Source: Massospora cicadina
Taxonomy: Eukaryota; Entomophthoromycota; Entomophthoromycetes; Entomophthorales; Entomophthoraceae
DNA: 64,000 nucleotides
Assembly: GCA_022478985.1 (NCBI GenBank)
Contig: JAKSZP010002702.1
Coordinates: 168,949 to 232,948, forward strand
Direction of reading: 5' to 3'
Position 1 is the first letter of the stretch; every line of letters starts with the position of its first letter. The notes under the pieces are model-generated. The model made no database searches, was not told where the DNA came from, and worked only from the letters and a program-made list of their open reading frames with translations. This document shows, in pieces, positions 21,259-32,859 of the stretch. Position numbers and translations under genes: made by a program.

Positions 21259-21915
21259 TTTTAGATAATTGATTGACTTTATTTTTAATTTTATTCGAGG
21301 TGGGCCAACCTGAGGATGATACCGCACCAATTAGGGAAGTGAAGAAAATGGAAAAAGAGGGTAAAACCCAGAAAACCTCCATGCGCGGCGTATGATAGGC
21401 CAGGAACTCCATGGACCACCTTTGCTATTTGCTATCTTGGTTCGGGGCATTGGCGCGCAAAACCAACACAGTCAAAATCGTCCCCTACCCAAAGTCCATT
21501 ACCGGGATCGAACTCGGGAGGCAGTGGTAGAGGGTCTATACTCTACCAATGGGGTATCCTCCCTATTGATTGACTTTATTCTTAACTCTAAAACCAAAAT
21601 TGTTCATGATTGCAACTCTGTTATTATATTTTACCCTAAAATGGATTGCATTGTAGTTGGCCCATGACTTCTCATTTATTTTTTTACTAGTTATTTCCCT
21701 CCCACAATTGATTATACTAAATTCAATGATCTTCGTTACAAGATCTTAGTTAGCTTGAATAAAGCGTCTTGATTATATATATCGTTCGCCTAATTCCAAA
21801 ATAAAGAATCACTTTTCTTGTTAAGTTTAATAAGCTGTTTTAAAGATATGGAAGTAAGAGATGTACCGTCCAATTACTACCTGTGCATATAGCCTGAAGA
21901 AGTATTTATGCTACA
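21259..21915 (+). repeat. 5' LTR of C, carrying a SINE
   Basis: Aligns with 37961-38325 once the SINE is skipped. It begins TTTTAGATA against TGTTAGATA in the 3' copy (mutated terminal G) and ends GCTACA. Confidence 0.8.
21289..21564 (-). mobile_element. tRNA-derived SINE, copy 2
   Basis: Best-delimited copy. A 21-bp target duplication with one mismatch flanks it (21268-21288 and 21565-21585, starting ATTGATTGACTTTATT). Minus strand: tRNA-like head with GGTAGAGTATAGACCC (A-box region) and GAGTTCGATCCCGG (B box), an unrelated body, and a 3' end GGCCCACCTCGAATAAAA. Long target duplications are the hallmark of LINE-driven retroposition. It sits in the C 5' LTR. Confidence 0.9.
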
Positions 21916-21919
21916 CAAG

Positions 21920-21937
21920 CGATGCTCACTACAAGGG
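21920..21937 (+). other. Primer-binding site of C
   Basis: CGATGCTCACTACAAGGG four bases after the LTR; same site as A, B, D and E1 with the first three bases changed (TGG to CGA). Confidence 0.65.
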
Positions 21938-24464
21938 GCTGAGTAGAAAAAAGAATAAATTTAATCTTACTATAGACTCAACTCAGAAAGGAGGAAAGGC
22001 AAGAATAATCAATTTGTCATGTTTTATGTTAATCCCCCTCTCCTAATCTAATGAATCAGAGAAATTGGGTTTCAATATTCTCCTTGGTTTGAAAGCTTCA
22101 AGATTTATATATTCATCACGTAGCAGCTGATACAGATTGGGAGCATGCTACTCCAAGGATTTCAGATCTCAGGTAATTAACAATCTGCTCTGGTGTCCAC
22201 TTTCTTTTATTTTCAGAAGAATTAAGGCCAGCTTATACAGCAATATGAGAACTTTTGTTCTCTATGTCATAGCCAGATGCTACAACAAGATAATAATCTA
22301 GCTCAGATTGGACAATATATTGCAGGGTATCTTCAAACCACCATGAAAATTTACAATTGATCATTTTTCCACCATGCTCTAAACATGAAAGCGTTTAACA
22401 GAAATCAGCAAAATTTGGAAGCGCTTTAGGACCTGATTAGCATCTTGAACCAATTTACTAGGTGTTCACAAGGTGTTAAGACAATCACAATATTATTGTA
22501 TACATTTCTCACCGCATAGATAATATTAATAGTTAATTAAAATAGAATGTGTTGTCCATATGATATCAAGCCTTAAACAACTGCGGAGTCACCAAAAACT
22601 TTATTAAAGGAAGACAAAATAGAGAGGAGATCAAATTCAGTCATGTTACTATGGGGGATATTACTTGTCAGACCAAGGCAGTTGAGGCACTTGAACATTA
22701 CACTAAAATTGAATTATCGTGACCGCACACATTTAAGCAACATTAAAACCACCAATCACCGTTTGACTTAGTTTCAACGACTTAGAAATCAACATCAAAC
22801 CATGCAACAGGACATCAACGCATTAAGAGGATCAGTTTGAATGCTCTAACAAGAGAATGGAGATCTCCTTTAGCTAAACAATGAGCTACGGTGATATTTT
22901 ATGTACTTTGTAACATGGTGACCTCCCGCAAGAGTGATTTGGAAGATTATCATGCTAGTGTGTGACATGTGAAAAAGCCAATTGAATTGCAATAGTTCAA
23001 GCAATAATGCCTTCATTATCAGGAGAACCATACCACTTGTGAACAATGAATTGAAAATGAGATACTGGATGTTAAATGACGATGCCCTCATCAAACCCTG
23101 CATCCTTCTCATTTGGTGCTATATGAAGAAGAACCTTTAGAGAAAAAAGTTCCCCATTGAATCAATGTATTAACCTACGCGTTCTGTACTGACGTCATTT
23201 TTTACCTTGTCTCCTTATATGGAGGCCCCAGCTTGTAAACAGAGTTATCCTCAGTCTAGTAACCCAGTACCCTGGGTTAGTAATCACCAATGACGTTCAT
23301 ATTTGGAATCTACGACCCAGGATTTCAGAAATATATTCTGGTTAATCTTCCTAGGTTTTATAAACATGCGAATGAGCAATCATACTTAAAAATGTTTAAG
23401 ATACCCATTCATGGATTCAGTTTACTTATTAGTGCAACTACTACTATTAATTTTTTATATGGCCAGAGTCAAGATTTGACATGCCTTACTTACCTGAAGA
23501 ACATCGGACCTTCACTAATATGGAATACGAGGTTCTAGAAGAGCTTGGAGATCCAAACTGCATGGCTACTCATAGGCTGAATTTATATTCACTAAGTTAA
23601 AGAACAAAATTCATTATCGCCATCACTGAAAAATTCTACCACGAGGTGCTGGTCTTTCTTGGTTCTAAAGTCATGGAGACATTTTTATAAGATAGCACTT
23701 CAAAGTACCACGAAGTACTATATGGATTTACACTGTTCCTTGCTTTTGACGCTTGTGAACAACTTATATACACCCTCCATGAATTAATACATGAAGAGGT
23801 GCGAAGTTACGTTTGGATTACCTAATGTGGAAGTGCCACCATTCAATCCCCACGAGTTAGTGGATGCCGGGAAATCACAAAGTCCTTCTCTCAATATCAA
23901 TAAAATTTTGCCAGTTGCCACAATTATCTGAGATAACCTATTGAATCTGTAGTCTAAGGGGCATTACCCAGCCTCTTGACCTATGCGACGCTCTAAGGCA
24001 AACTTTGTGACATCTCAAGAGAATAATAGCCAGTAAAAATCTCAACATTAGAAGGGAGACGTTTTTAATGCCAGTTATTATCCAAATTTGTCTAGAAATA
24101 GGATTAAAATTTAGCTTTTTTTATACTCAAGAACCTAATTTACGTGTTCCCATGGTGGCGGCCTTCACCAGAAGTTAACGAGCGGCCAAAGAGAGGGGAC
24201 CTGAAGTTGTTTCAAAACCTTATGCTACCCAGAATGCTGAGCACCATCAATTTAAAGATACCAAAGAGTGCCAATCTTTACCACCTTTAAAAGGAGTCAA
24301 AAATTTTTTACCAATTTGAGACCATAAATACCAAATTTTCCTGATTTAGGAGAACAGAGTAAAACTATGATTAGATAAGTTAATAATCCTTATATACTTG
24401 TAATAAGTAGGTATTTACACTATATTTCTGATTACATTTATATTTGTATCTATGCAAACAAGGT
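21938..24464 (+). pseudogene. Gag region of C, heavily decayed
   Basis: Lies between PBS and protease, so Gag is expected here. I see no capsid or CCHC signature. Short coding-like pieces remain, for example RAAKERGPEVVSKPYATQN near 24180-24240 and a region around 23290-23538. Minus-strand open stretches here look incidental. Confidence 0.35.
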
Positions 24465-24760
24465 TTTAGTGATAGCCATTGTTGACAGCGGCGCTCACAC
24501 AAATGTAATATCCAGATAGTTTTACAAAGTGATTGAAAAAAGCTCCTAATGTAGACCACCATCAACTTTATGATATGGCAAGCCCTACTAGTAATATATG
24601 CAAAGGGGAATATAGTACATTACCATTGAGGTTCATCTCCTTGCAGATTAGTGCCCCTGCTATAGTGCTTCCTAATGATAGCTATCATTTTCTTGTGACA
24701 AGTTTTCTTAAGTTTTTTGGTGCTGTTTTAAAATATGAGAGTACACTTTTACCATTTTAG
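24465..24760 (+). pseudogene. Aspartic protease relic of C
   Basis: AIVDSGAHTNVIS near 24472-24515 is the retropepsin active site, with DSG in place of DTG (both are used in the family). After a stop the same frame continues at 24533 with a Gly-Glu-Tyr-Ser-Thr-Leu-Pro-Leu-Arg-Phe segment and APAIVLPNDSYHFLVTSFL, which matches the C-terminal APAIVLPNNNYDLLI of the D protease. Confidence 0.75.
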
Positions 24761-25199
24761 GTCAAACATTACCCCTCCATTACTTGAGGGATAATCATAT
24801 TTCTTTTTTTATTTAAATTGGGGCCCAATAACCATATTTCTCTGACTCTTAAAAACTACTTCATTAGTGTGGTTAAAAGTTAATATTGTAGTCCCTATCT
24901 GGTACCAACAAGTGGGCCACTAGAGTTCCCCTCCACCTGCCACCATCCTTGAGAATAACAGCATCACCCTCATAGCCTCTAGGTTTGTGCTATATACCCT
25001 GAGGAACAGTAAGTGGTGTCCATCAGGATGGGCTGGAGCTACCTGAAGAGTTGATAGGATAAAACTACACCCTATTGCTAAAGTTGAGGGATGGACCTTT
25101 GTTGCTCCTAACATGATTTCATCTGATCACCAGGAGATCAGTGCATTACTTGCTAACCTAACTGTCTCCTTTATGCTCCTCAAGAGAGGTCAGAAGATC

Positions 25200-26110
25200 G
25201 CTATTGTAACATTAATCCACTGAAAGAGATTTTTGAATTACACAAGCTTGAAATTTGACAGAGTTTTGCTTACCTGAGCTGCATCTACCAAAATTGCGCA
25301 GTCATTATTCATGAGCAATTTGATGTTCTAACAGAGGGTCAAAAAGAGCAAGCGATGGCCCTCATAAAGAACTATATGCTTAAGTATCTGTAACGGTTGA
25401 CATTGACCTCAGATGCGCTGTGGGATCCAGAATCACGTTGACATTGGGGATGCAAGGCCCATTTTATTGCAGCCAATAAATAGGAGTAAGGACAGCAACA
25501 AGGAGGTGCAAAAGGAGTTGGAGTATCTCATACATTAAGTAATGTCATCCCCTAGCGCAGCACATGGGCCAGTCTGGTGATCATAGTATAATAAAAAAGA
25601 TTGCTCCAATAGAGTTATCATTAATAAATGACATTTGATTAAAATAACTAAAAAAGGATCTCATACTTTACCTAAAATAGATGAAGCCTTGTACCAATTA
25701 GAAGAAGCTAGATATTTTATTGCTTTAGATCTCATCAGCAGATACTGGCAGATTGACCTGTCTCCTGAGGACCAGGAAAAGTGTGCTGTTATTACTCCTC
25801 GATTGTTGTTACATTTTGACCTGAATGCCCCAGGGACTATGAAATGTGCCGGCCACTTCCAGAAAGCAATGAACATTATCATGGGTGATATAAATATGAG
25901 TGCATTTTTGTCTGCGTTGACAATAAAAATTTGCTCTCAAAAACACTTACTAACATAAAGTGCACCTGGAAGAAGTCCTTAAAAGTTGGCTAAGCTCATT
26001 TTAAAGATAAAGCCTAGAAAATCCAGTTTTTAAATTCTGAAATGGATTATCTGGGGCATATTGTAGACACTTGTTGAATACGGCCACAACCTCAAAAGCT
26101 TAATGCCATT
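25200..26110 (+). pseudogene. Reverse transcriptase relic of C
   Basis: Open stretch 25635-25958 holds ITKKGSHTLPKIDEALYQLE (K-K-D-x-x-P-L-P-x-I-D), FIALDLISRYWQIDL (palm LDL with first catalytic Asp), EDQEKCAVIT and a GHFQKAMNIIM segment. In another frame near 25905 VCVDNKNLLSKT replaces YVDDxxVxS, so the catalytic Asp pair has become Asp-Asn. GHIVD near 26052 and RPQPQKLNAI lead up to the insertion of I at 26106-26110. Confidence 0.75.
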
Positions 26111-26990
26111 TGTTAAATTCTGAGAATTGCTCGCTTGATAATTTATATCGTAGGTGTCTAATTGGATAGAAGTTCGGCTAAGAATACTCAATTTAGCCAG
26201 TTAAATGGTACTTTGACCATTTGGAAGCTCACTAAGCTCATTTGAATAAATCCAAATCACTGGTCAACTTTGGGCTTAATTTTCCCTACAAATTCTAGAA
26301 CTTTTACCAAGGCAGGCAAAGATACAAGCTGAGAATTCTGAAATGGCAGCTTGTCACCATTCTTTTTAAGAAAAGACTTCTGATAGAAACCAGATAAAGA
26401 GAATAGATAAAAATATATCATTTATAAGAGGTATTATTGAATGATAGTTCATTAGGCCAGGCGCTGGTATTTATACCTCTAGGGCATCTCCCAGCCACAT
26501 ATCAAGCATGCAATTTCTGCAGATAATTATCTTCCAAATCAGTTCAGCCCTTAAACAGATACAATTATGACCTAGTGCTAGGACTATTGGTGGTAAAATA
26601 CTTTTATAATTGGGAAGACTTCAGGGGCAAAAATTGCAATACAAACGTGCAAAATTGTCCTAAAATTATCGTAATTTGAGTTTTCTTCATACAGCTGACA
26701 AAATATAACTTCTGGGAAATTTGGCATTGATTTCAATTAAATGACATACTCCTAATCAGGATGTTAGCAGGTATCTCTCAATAGCACTAGGTACTCTCAT
26801 TTGGGCAGTCCATGTGCAAGTGATATCATGCCAATTGTGAGGATTGATATACAAAATTCACCATAGGGCGGGAAATTGATTACAACATTATGATGTCAAT
26901 ATTATTTTTCTATTTGTCCATGAGATTTTTAAAGGTTACTTTCAGGATTGAACCCCAGATGATTTTTAAAATGAATGGTCAATATTGCTC

Positions 26991-28148
26991 TGTTGGGATT
27001 TAGCCTATATTCCCAGCCTGCTAGATTACCTGGTATCACTAGGAGAAAATTTTCTAAGGCGAAGTGAATTGGAAATTGGTTGGCCCAAGTTTGGGAGTAA
27101 CTATGGCTTAGGGGATTTTGGGATATTCGCCTGGTCATATCCATTGGGGATTGATCTGGATGAATACTCAAGATCTCATTGGGTGGAGTTGCAGACAAAA
27201 TAGGGGCATCTGATAGTGATTAACTATTAGATGTACTGATTGGGATTGGTCAGGTTTCATCACTGACTGATTAGTAATGAATATAAAGTTGTGAGGCAAG
27301 TGATGCTGCCTGCATCTAGCAAATCAATCGGTTGGTGAGTGATCAGCCTTAATGGTTAATAAGTCCCATTACCTAAGCAGGTCGCTAGCCAAATATGGTT
27401 AGTTTGCTTGGATCAAGAGGAAAATGCTAGGGACACTTTTCAGACTCTTTCCATTTGAGGTCTCAAGGATGTCCAATGACGGAATCCTAGCCAGGATGGG
27501 GAAGAGCATCGCTGCCAAGATGAGTATGGGTGATTCAATGGCAACGGCTGCTGTTTCATCAAAGAGGTGTCAACTGAGGGTTAGATAGCCAAATACCCAC
27601 TATATATATTCCCTAGGATTCACTATAATAAATATAGTCAAAAACAAGATAATACAGACAGATAATAAGAGTTATTTAGTTCTAGATTAACCATTCAGTA
27701 TATAATTAAACTATCATCAGCTTCCATTGTGCTGTTCTGTCTCAAGGATATTATTGCAGAGGGCAATAATTGGAAGACTCTTAGAGAAAAGTTTATAAGA
27801 TCCAAGTGGGGATCTAGAGAAGAAGGAGCCACAATTGGGGATAGCTGCCAACTGTGTGTTGGACCAAAGAGACTGTCACTGGGGTATCTCAGCAAAGATC
27901 GGGTGAATAAGAGGGAGGGAATAATTCCTATGAGTATGACATCACAATTATTTAATCAGGAAAACTGGCTGAGTGTTGGGCTGAAATATAATTCATACTC
28001 AACTATGTATAATATTCTCTATACTATTATTGATTAATAATTCATTCTACATACAACATGACGAAGTGAACAAGGAAATGGAACCTGTGCAGTAAAAAGG
28101 TTACTAGGGCTTCTTGCCAATAAAAACCCAAAGTAGTAAATTTTTACA
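26991..28148 (+). repeat. 5' LTR of B
   Basis: TGTTGGGATTTAGCC...GTAAATTTTTACA. A TATA-like CCACTATATATATTCCC near 27597 and a CTATAATAAATA word downstream fit promoter and poly(A) signals. A 102-codon open stretch (27729-28037) recurs in the 3' LTR simply because the LTRs are near-identical. Confidence 0.9.
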
Positions 28149-28151
28149 AGT

Positions 28152-28169
28152 TGGTGCTCATTACAGGGG
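28152..28169 (+). other. Primer-binding site of B
   Basis: TGGTGCTCATTACAGGGG, three bases after the LTR; same site as A, C, D and E1. Confidence 0.75.
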
Positions 28170-28189
28170 TAGTTGAGGTGAAGAACTTT

Positions 28190-29065
28190 GAACATGAAGT
28201 CCTATGAAGATGTTTCCAATTTTGGAAACAAGTTACTGAAGGAAATAACGAAGATAGAATGTGAAGAGGATCAAGTTCAGTGGCGTTCACCCAGCTCAGC
28301 ATTGGAACTCCAAGTGAAGTAAAATGAAGATACTCAATTTCAGGGAAAAGGACTTGCAGCCTAGATATGGAACTATATAGAGCTTCAAGGAAACCAGTTC
28401 CACCGGACATCTACTTGAGATGAAGAGTGTCAGCAGGGCCAACTTGGGTTGGAATCGTGCCCGCTGGAAATAGTCCCAAGAATCAGCATGGCAACTCAGG
28501 TTGAAATTGGGTCCACTGGAAATAGTCCCGAGGAACAGCAGGATCAACTCAGTTCGAAATTGGGTCCACTTTTAATAGTCCTGAGGAGTGAGTGTTTAGA
28601 TGAGGCATTTGATTAAAAAGGAAACAATCAATCCATAGATTTAATTTGCCATACCAATGAAGATGATGGAGAAAATCATTTTAACTCAATAACACTCAAC
28701 CAATACTCAGAAGTTATTAGATAAGTTCCCAAAACAGGAAGAATTGGATGAAGCCTATGAGGCCAGAACGACCTGTGTAATTAAAGATGGCAATGAATGC
28801 CAAAAATCGTTTTCAGGAGAAAAAATGATCTGGACAATCGGACAAAACTGTTGCTTAATGAGATACAAGGATCCAAAGCATCAGTTGGCGAAATAAGAGA
28901 TGAAATTAGGACCTGATGGACGAATAATCATCGGGATTAAAGGCCTAATATTCAAGAGTATTGCCAAAATTGGCAAGAATAGCCTATACGTAAAGAGACA
29001 GCGCTGCTGGTCATATAGTGAGAAAGGTCAACAATAATTGAAAATATTGAGCTTAGAGAAGTTAG
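28190..29065 (+). pseudogene. Gag-position relic of B
   Basis: Homologous to 9450-10307 of A, starting MKSYEDVSNFGNKLL and sharing the same downstream stop. No Gag domain is recognisable; assigned by position. Confidence 0.4.
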
Positions 29066-29069
29066 TTGC

Positions 29070-29290
29070 AATGTTCCCAGCAGACCTCTGAACCATTGAA
29101 TGGTTATGTCCTGAGATTTTGGTCAAGTCCCAGAAGGGGACCACTGAACCAAATGGTTGGTTAAATCTTAAGAGGATAAGATTTTGTCTCATGATAACAG
29201 GTAGGTTTAAGTACCCAGGACCCAGTTAGGATGAAGGGAAAAGAAGGACCTCTGAGCCTTTTTGTAGTTTACAAGTCCCATTTCAAAAGA
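29070..29290 (+). repeat. Pol-flanking repeat block, upstream copy in B
   Basis: Homologous to 10308-10530 in A and paralogous to 32541-32760 in B (GACCTCTGAACCATTGAA, GGTCAAGTCCCAGAAG, GTAGGTTTAAGTACCC). Confidence 0.7.
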
Positions 29291-29651
29291 AAAATACAAA
29301 AAACATATAAAATATTAAAATATCGATTTTTATGGTCTATAAGTTTAAGACCTAAGAAGCAACAAGAAATCCTGACAGCCAAATGGAGGAAATTTCACCC
29401 TTGATGAGATGGAATTATCAGCCAGGATAACCTAGAGCATCAACCTATCGGATGATCAAGAGCAACTCGCTGATCTGTTGGAAGGCCAGCAAGAGGAAGT
29501 TCTCAAATTGTTGAAAAGTATTGGAGAGTATTTGCCCAAAAACGACCATGATTTGGGATGTACAAGAGATGTAATTCACAAGGTCAATACTGGGGCAAAT
29601 CTGCAGATCAGGACAAAATGAGATTGCCAGCATGAGTGCTGAGAGTATCAA

Positions 29652-30761
29652 TCCACTTAAAAAAATTTCACTGACATACTGACTGACTCACTGACTGAAA
29701 TCTGTAACCTTTGAATCTGATAGGTTTGTTCTGTTTGGGTGAGTGGGTGAGAATTGGCGAATCTTGTCAAATCTGAAATTTTTGATCCTGATGGGTTCAA
29801 TCTGTTTGGGCGAATGGGTGAGTATTGACAAATATCATTGAATAATTCCCCAAATTGCTCACCTGAAGCTAATCAGATCAGATATGTTTATTCTATTTGG
29901 GTACGTGGGTGAGAGTTGGCGAATATCTACTTAATAAAACACATTCACTGATGTATTCACTGACTGACTGACATCTGAAACCTTCGAGTCTGTTAAGTTT
30001 AGTCTATTTGATTGAGTGGGTGAAATTTGGCAAATAAGATCGAATCTGAAACTATTGAGTATGATAAGCTCAATCTATTTGGGTTAGTGGGTGAGAATTG
30101 GCAAATAATCTAATATATAACTAATTGCTCACCTGAAACTCACCAAAAATCAGTATTAGAGTTTAAGTAGAGTAAGTAAAGATAATCATTTTACCAGCCA
30201 CAAGGGCAATAGTGAAGCTGTTAGTCAGAGTGTCTCGAGAGTAGTGCTGACACAGCCTATAGGCCACAATATGAGCTTATCATCCAAAAACTTAAAACCT
30301 GTAGTGAAGCATGGGTATCTGGATGTTAGGTTTATAGATTTTAAAAACCTGCCTAATTTGGTTAGCCTATTTAATAAAATACTTTTGGCAAGTTAAGAAG
30401 AAGTATTTAGTAGTTTGGAAGATATGTCACTTGCTCAATGATTTTAAGTATAAAGAGATGTTTTGGGTAGCAGGTTATTATTATTTTGATTGATTTGCTA
30501 GGTTTTTTTTGTTTGGCCGAGTGGTCAATGGCTTTTGTTTGAATCAATAGGACACAGTTTAGCTTTGAGGGGTGATTAGTTATTGGTTGTTTTTATAATT
30601 TCAGTTAGGTTTGCCTAAGTGGTTGGTGGTTTTTGGTTGATTTGATTGAGCAATTAGGTTTGGCTGAGTGGTTTTGTTTGTCTATAATATAAAATCTAAA
30701 TTAATAGATTGAAAATCTTTAATTTTATAGACACCATAGCAAAGCATGGGTAAATGGCTAG
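29652..30761 (+). mobile_element. Helitron-like non-autonomous element in B
   Basis: 1,110 bp absent from the matching site of A (10917|10918). Starts TC after an A and ends CTAG before a T, the canonical Helitron A|TC...CTRR|T context. An imperfect hairpin (CCATAGCAAAGCATGG, 30734-30749) lies 8 bases before CTAG. The 5' end has the CACTGACATACTGACTGACTCA stretch common to such elements. A second 5'-like end at 29926 and a second 3'-like end at 30329 (AAGCATGGGTATCTGGATGTTAG) suggest an internal duplicated or nested copy. No Rep/helicase coding is present. Confidence 0.75.
29660..30150. repeat. Diverged direct repeats inside the Helitron-like element
   Basis: Words such as TCTGTTTGGGTGAGTGGGTGAGAATTGGCGAAT recur at about 29726, 29805, 29897, 30007 and 30078, each with a preceding AATCTGA.A motif and TTGCTCACCTGAA at 29868 and 30125. 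This gives a loose array of subunits of about 80-110 bp, organised as two larger copies. Confidence 0.6.
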
Positions 30762-32540
30762 TCTATTAGAAGATTTATTTTGGACTTTGCCTGAATAGCC
30801 AAGCCATGATTCCATTTATTGAAGGATCCAAAAAAAGGATTTGTATGGAATGAAGAGGCCCAGGATTTCTTTGATGAGTTACGCTGGTATTTAATAGATT
30901 CGCCAATTCTTAAATATCTGAATTTTAATTGGGAATTTATTATTCAAACTGATGCTTTGTTGATAGTGATTGGCACTGTACTGAGCCAAGTAGACAAACT
31001 TGGGGATGAGCATCCGGTGGCATATGTGAGCCAGACACTCTCAGCCACTGAGAGGAACTACACCATGACTGAGCGTGAATGTCTTGCGGTCATTTATGCA
31101 TGCAAGCAGTTTTGAGTGTACATCCATGGAATGCACTTTTAGGTGGTAATGGACCACTCTTCACTGCATTGGTTGCACAATTTAAGAGATCCAGAAGGAT
31201 GACTGGCCTGATGTGCACTTAAGCTCCAGGTTTATGATTATGAGATTGTCCACTGAGTGGGGGCTTTTCACCAGAACGTGGATGGCTTATAATGGTTTCC
31301 AATGGTCCAGATGGTATACCCGCAGGCAGATGAGCTATTTCAGATAATGGTCAACGGAAAAGTTGGGGGTGAGCCCCAAGAAATCCAAGGTGCATTTTGG
31401 AAAGTGGTGGAAAAAACTGAGACCATGGATGGACAAGTATTCAAGATGATCAACGGGAAGCAGTTATTATTCCTGAAACTTTTAGAAAGAGCAGCTATAG
31501 TGCAAGCAGCTCATAAGGTTGTCAAGAATGGAGGCCTGAGGAAAACAATTGATCATATTCACTAGTATTATTACTGGGAATCTATCAACTACAATGTTGA
31601 GGATTATCTAGCTTGTTGCGTGGATTGCCAGCTGCACAAACCATATAAGAATACAACTGGATACTGACTGGTCCTCCCTGGATTTTCCTGGCACATGGTG
31701 TCCATTGGTGTGATGGGACCGCTGATGATGAGCACAGGGGGAGTCAAGTATAATATAGTTGCTATTGACCATCTGATGATATGGGTCGAGATGAAGGCCC
31801 TAATGAGAGTAGATGCTACCAGTAATGCGAGGTTCATCTTGGATCAAGTGGTATACTGGCATGGATGTCCGCAGGTCCTGCTTAGCGACAATAGGACCAA
31901 CTTCATGTCTTATGTGATCCCAAGATTAAATGAGATAATGAGGATCCAAGGAGTCATGTCAGTACCTTACCAGCTGGAGACAAACAGACTGGTAGAAAGG
32001 GTGAATGGAACGCTGGCTGCAACTCTGAGGAAGCTAGTCACAGGGAGAACTTCCACATGGGGAATGTACCTGAGTCTGGTGATGTTCGCCTACAATATTA
32101 GTCATCATATGGCGATGGGAAAGATGCCATTTGAATTATTATATGGAAGAAAGGTCGCGGTGCCGCTGATTTTATATTTGGTGGTGGAGCCTATGTCAGG
32201 GATGAGTACTGAGAAATACTGAACCAACTGATGAGTATCCTGATTGATATGCAATTGCAAGCATTTAAACAACCTTGAAGAAAAAAATATGAGCAAAATT
32301 GATGGATGACAAGAACTGATCAGCCTTAGCCAAGTATTGAATAGGGAAAAGAGTTGCCTATTGCAATATGCATGGTTTCAGATAAAGAAACAAATTAGAT
32401 GTGTTGTGGTCAGGTACATTTGAAGTGATTGCCAAGATGGCGACTGATGCTTACTCCATCAAGAATCTCTTGGATGGAAGAGTTGTGAATTGAGTCCATG
32501 CTAAGTATTTAAAGCGATGGATTGGTGAAAAAAATAAAAG

Positions 32541-32800
32541 AGTTCCCAAAAGACCAATGAACCATTAAGTTAGTCATGTCCTGATGATTAGGTCAAGTCT
32601 GAAAAAAGGACCTCTGAGTTAATCTAGATGGTTAAGTCTGGAAAAGGACCTCTGAACCATAGAAAACTGGCAGGTTTAAGTACCCGGGACCCAGTTTGTG
32701 GGAAAAAAATAAAAAGATGGACTGCTGAACTGAAATAAGGTCAAGCCCCATAGGAAAATAAAGATAAAATTGATAAAATATATTGGAAAAAATATTATAA
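32541..32800 (+). repeat. Pol-flanking repeat block, downstream copy in B
   Basis: Homologous to 12713-12960 in A; carries GGTCAAGTC, GGACCTCTGA and CTGGCAGGTTTAAGTACCC words in the same order as 29070-29290. Confidence 0.7.
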
Positions 32801-32859
32801 AATGCACAGAGAAAAAGCCAATATAATTTTATAATTTTTATACTTATTAATTGTCCTCA

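Larger units (their letters stand above)
29400..32530 (+). pseudogene. Pol relic of B: pre-RT, (Helitron), RNase H, integrase; RT core missing
   Basis: Pre-RT LADLLEGQQEEVLKLLKS with KNDHDLGCT lies at 29467-29570. After the Helitron insertion, HLLKDPKKGFVWNEEA opens RNase H (30812-31115) with QTDALLIVIGTVLSQ and ERNYTMTERECLAVIY. H-N-V-D-G-L follows at about 31280. The integrase zinc region is at 31510-31650 (CCVDCQLHK). The integrase core is 31695-32222 with SIGVMGPL (first Asp lost), CPQVLLSDNRTNF (second Asp kept) and RLVERVNGTL (Glu kept). The GPY-like tail is KLDVLWSGTFEVIAKMATDAY and NLLDGRVVN near 32390-32490. There is no RT palm or YxDD. Confidence 0.8.

Noticed and set aside
27729..28037. 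102-codon open stretch in the B 5' LTR, repeated at 35338-35646
   Set aside because: The recurrence only reflects near-identical LTRs. In the A LTR the same stretch has stops and frameshifts, so there is no evidence for coding.
29660..30150. Spaced repeats that could suggest a CRISPR array
   Set aside because: Repeat units are long, diverged and irregularly spaced, within a eukaryotic-type Helitron-like element.
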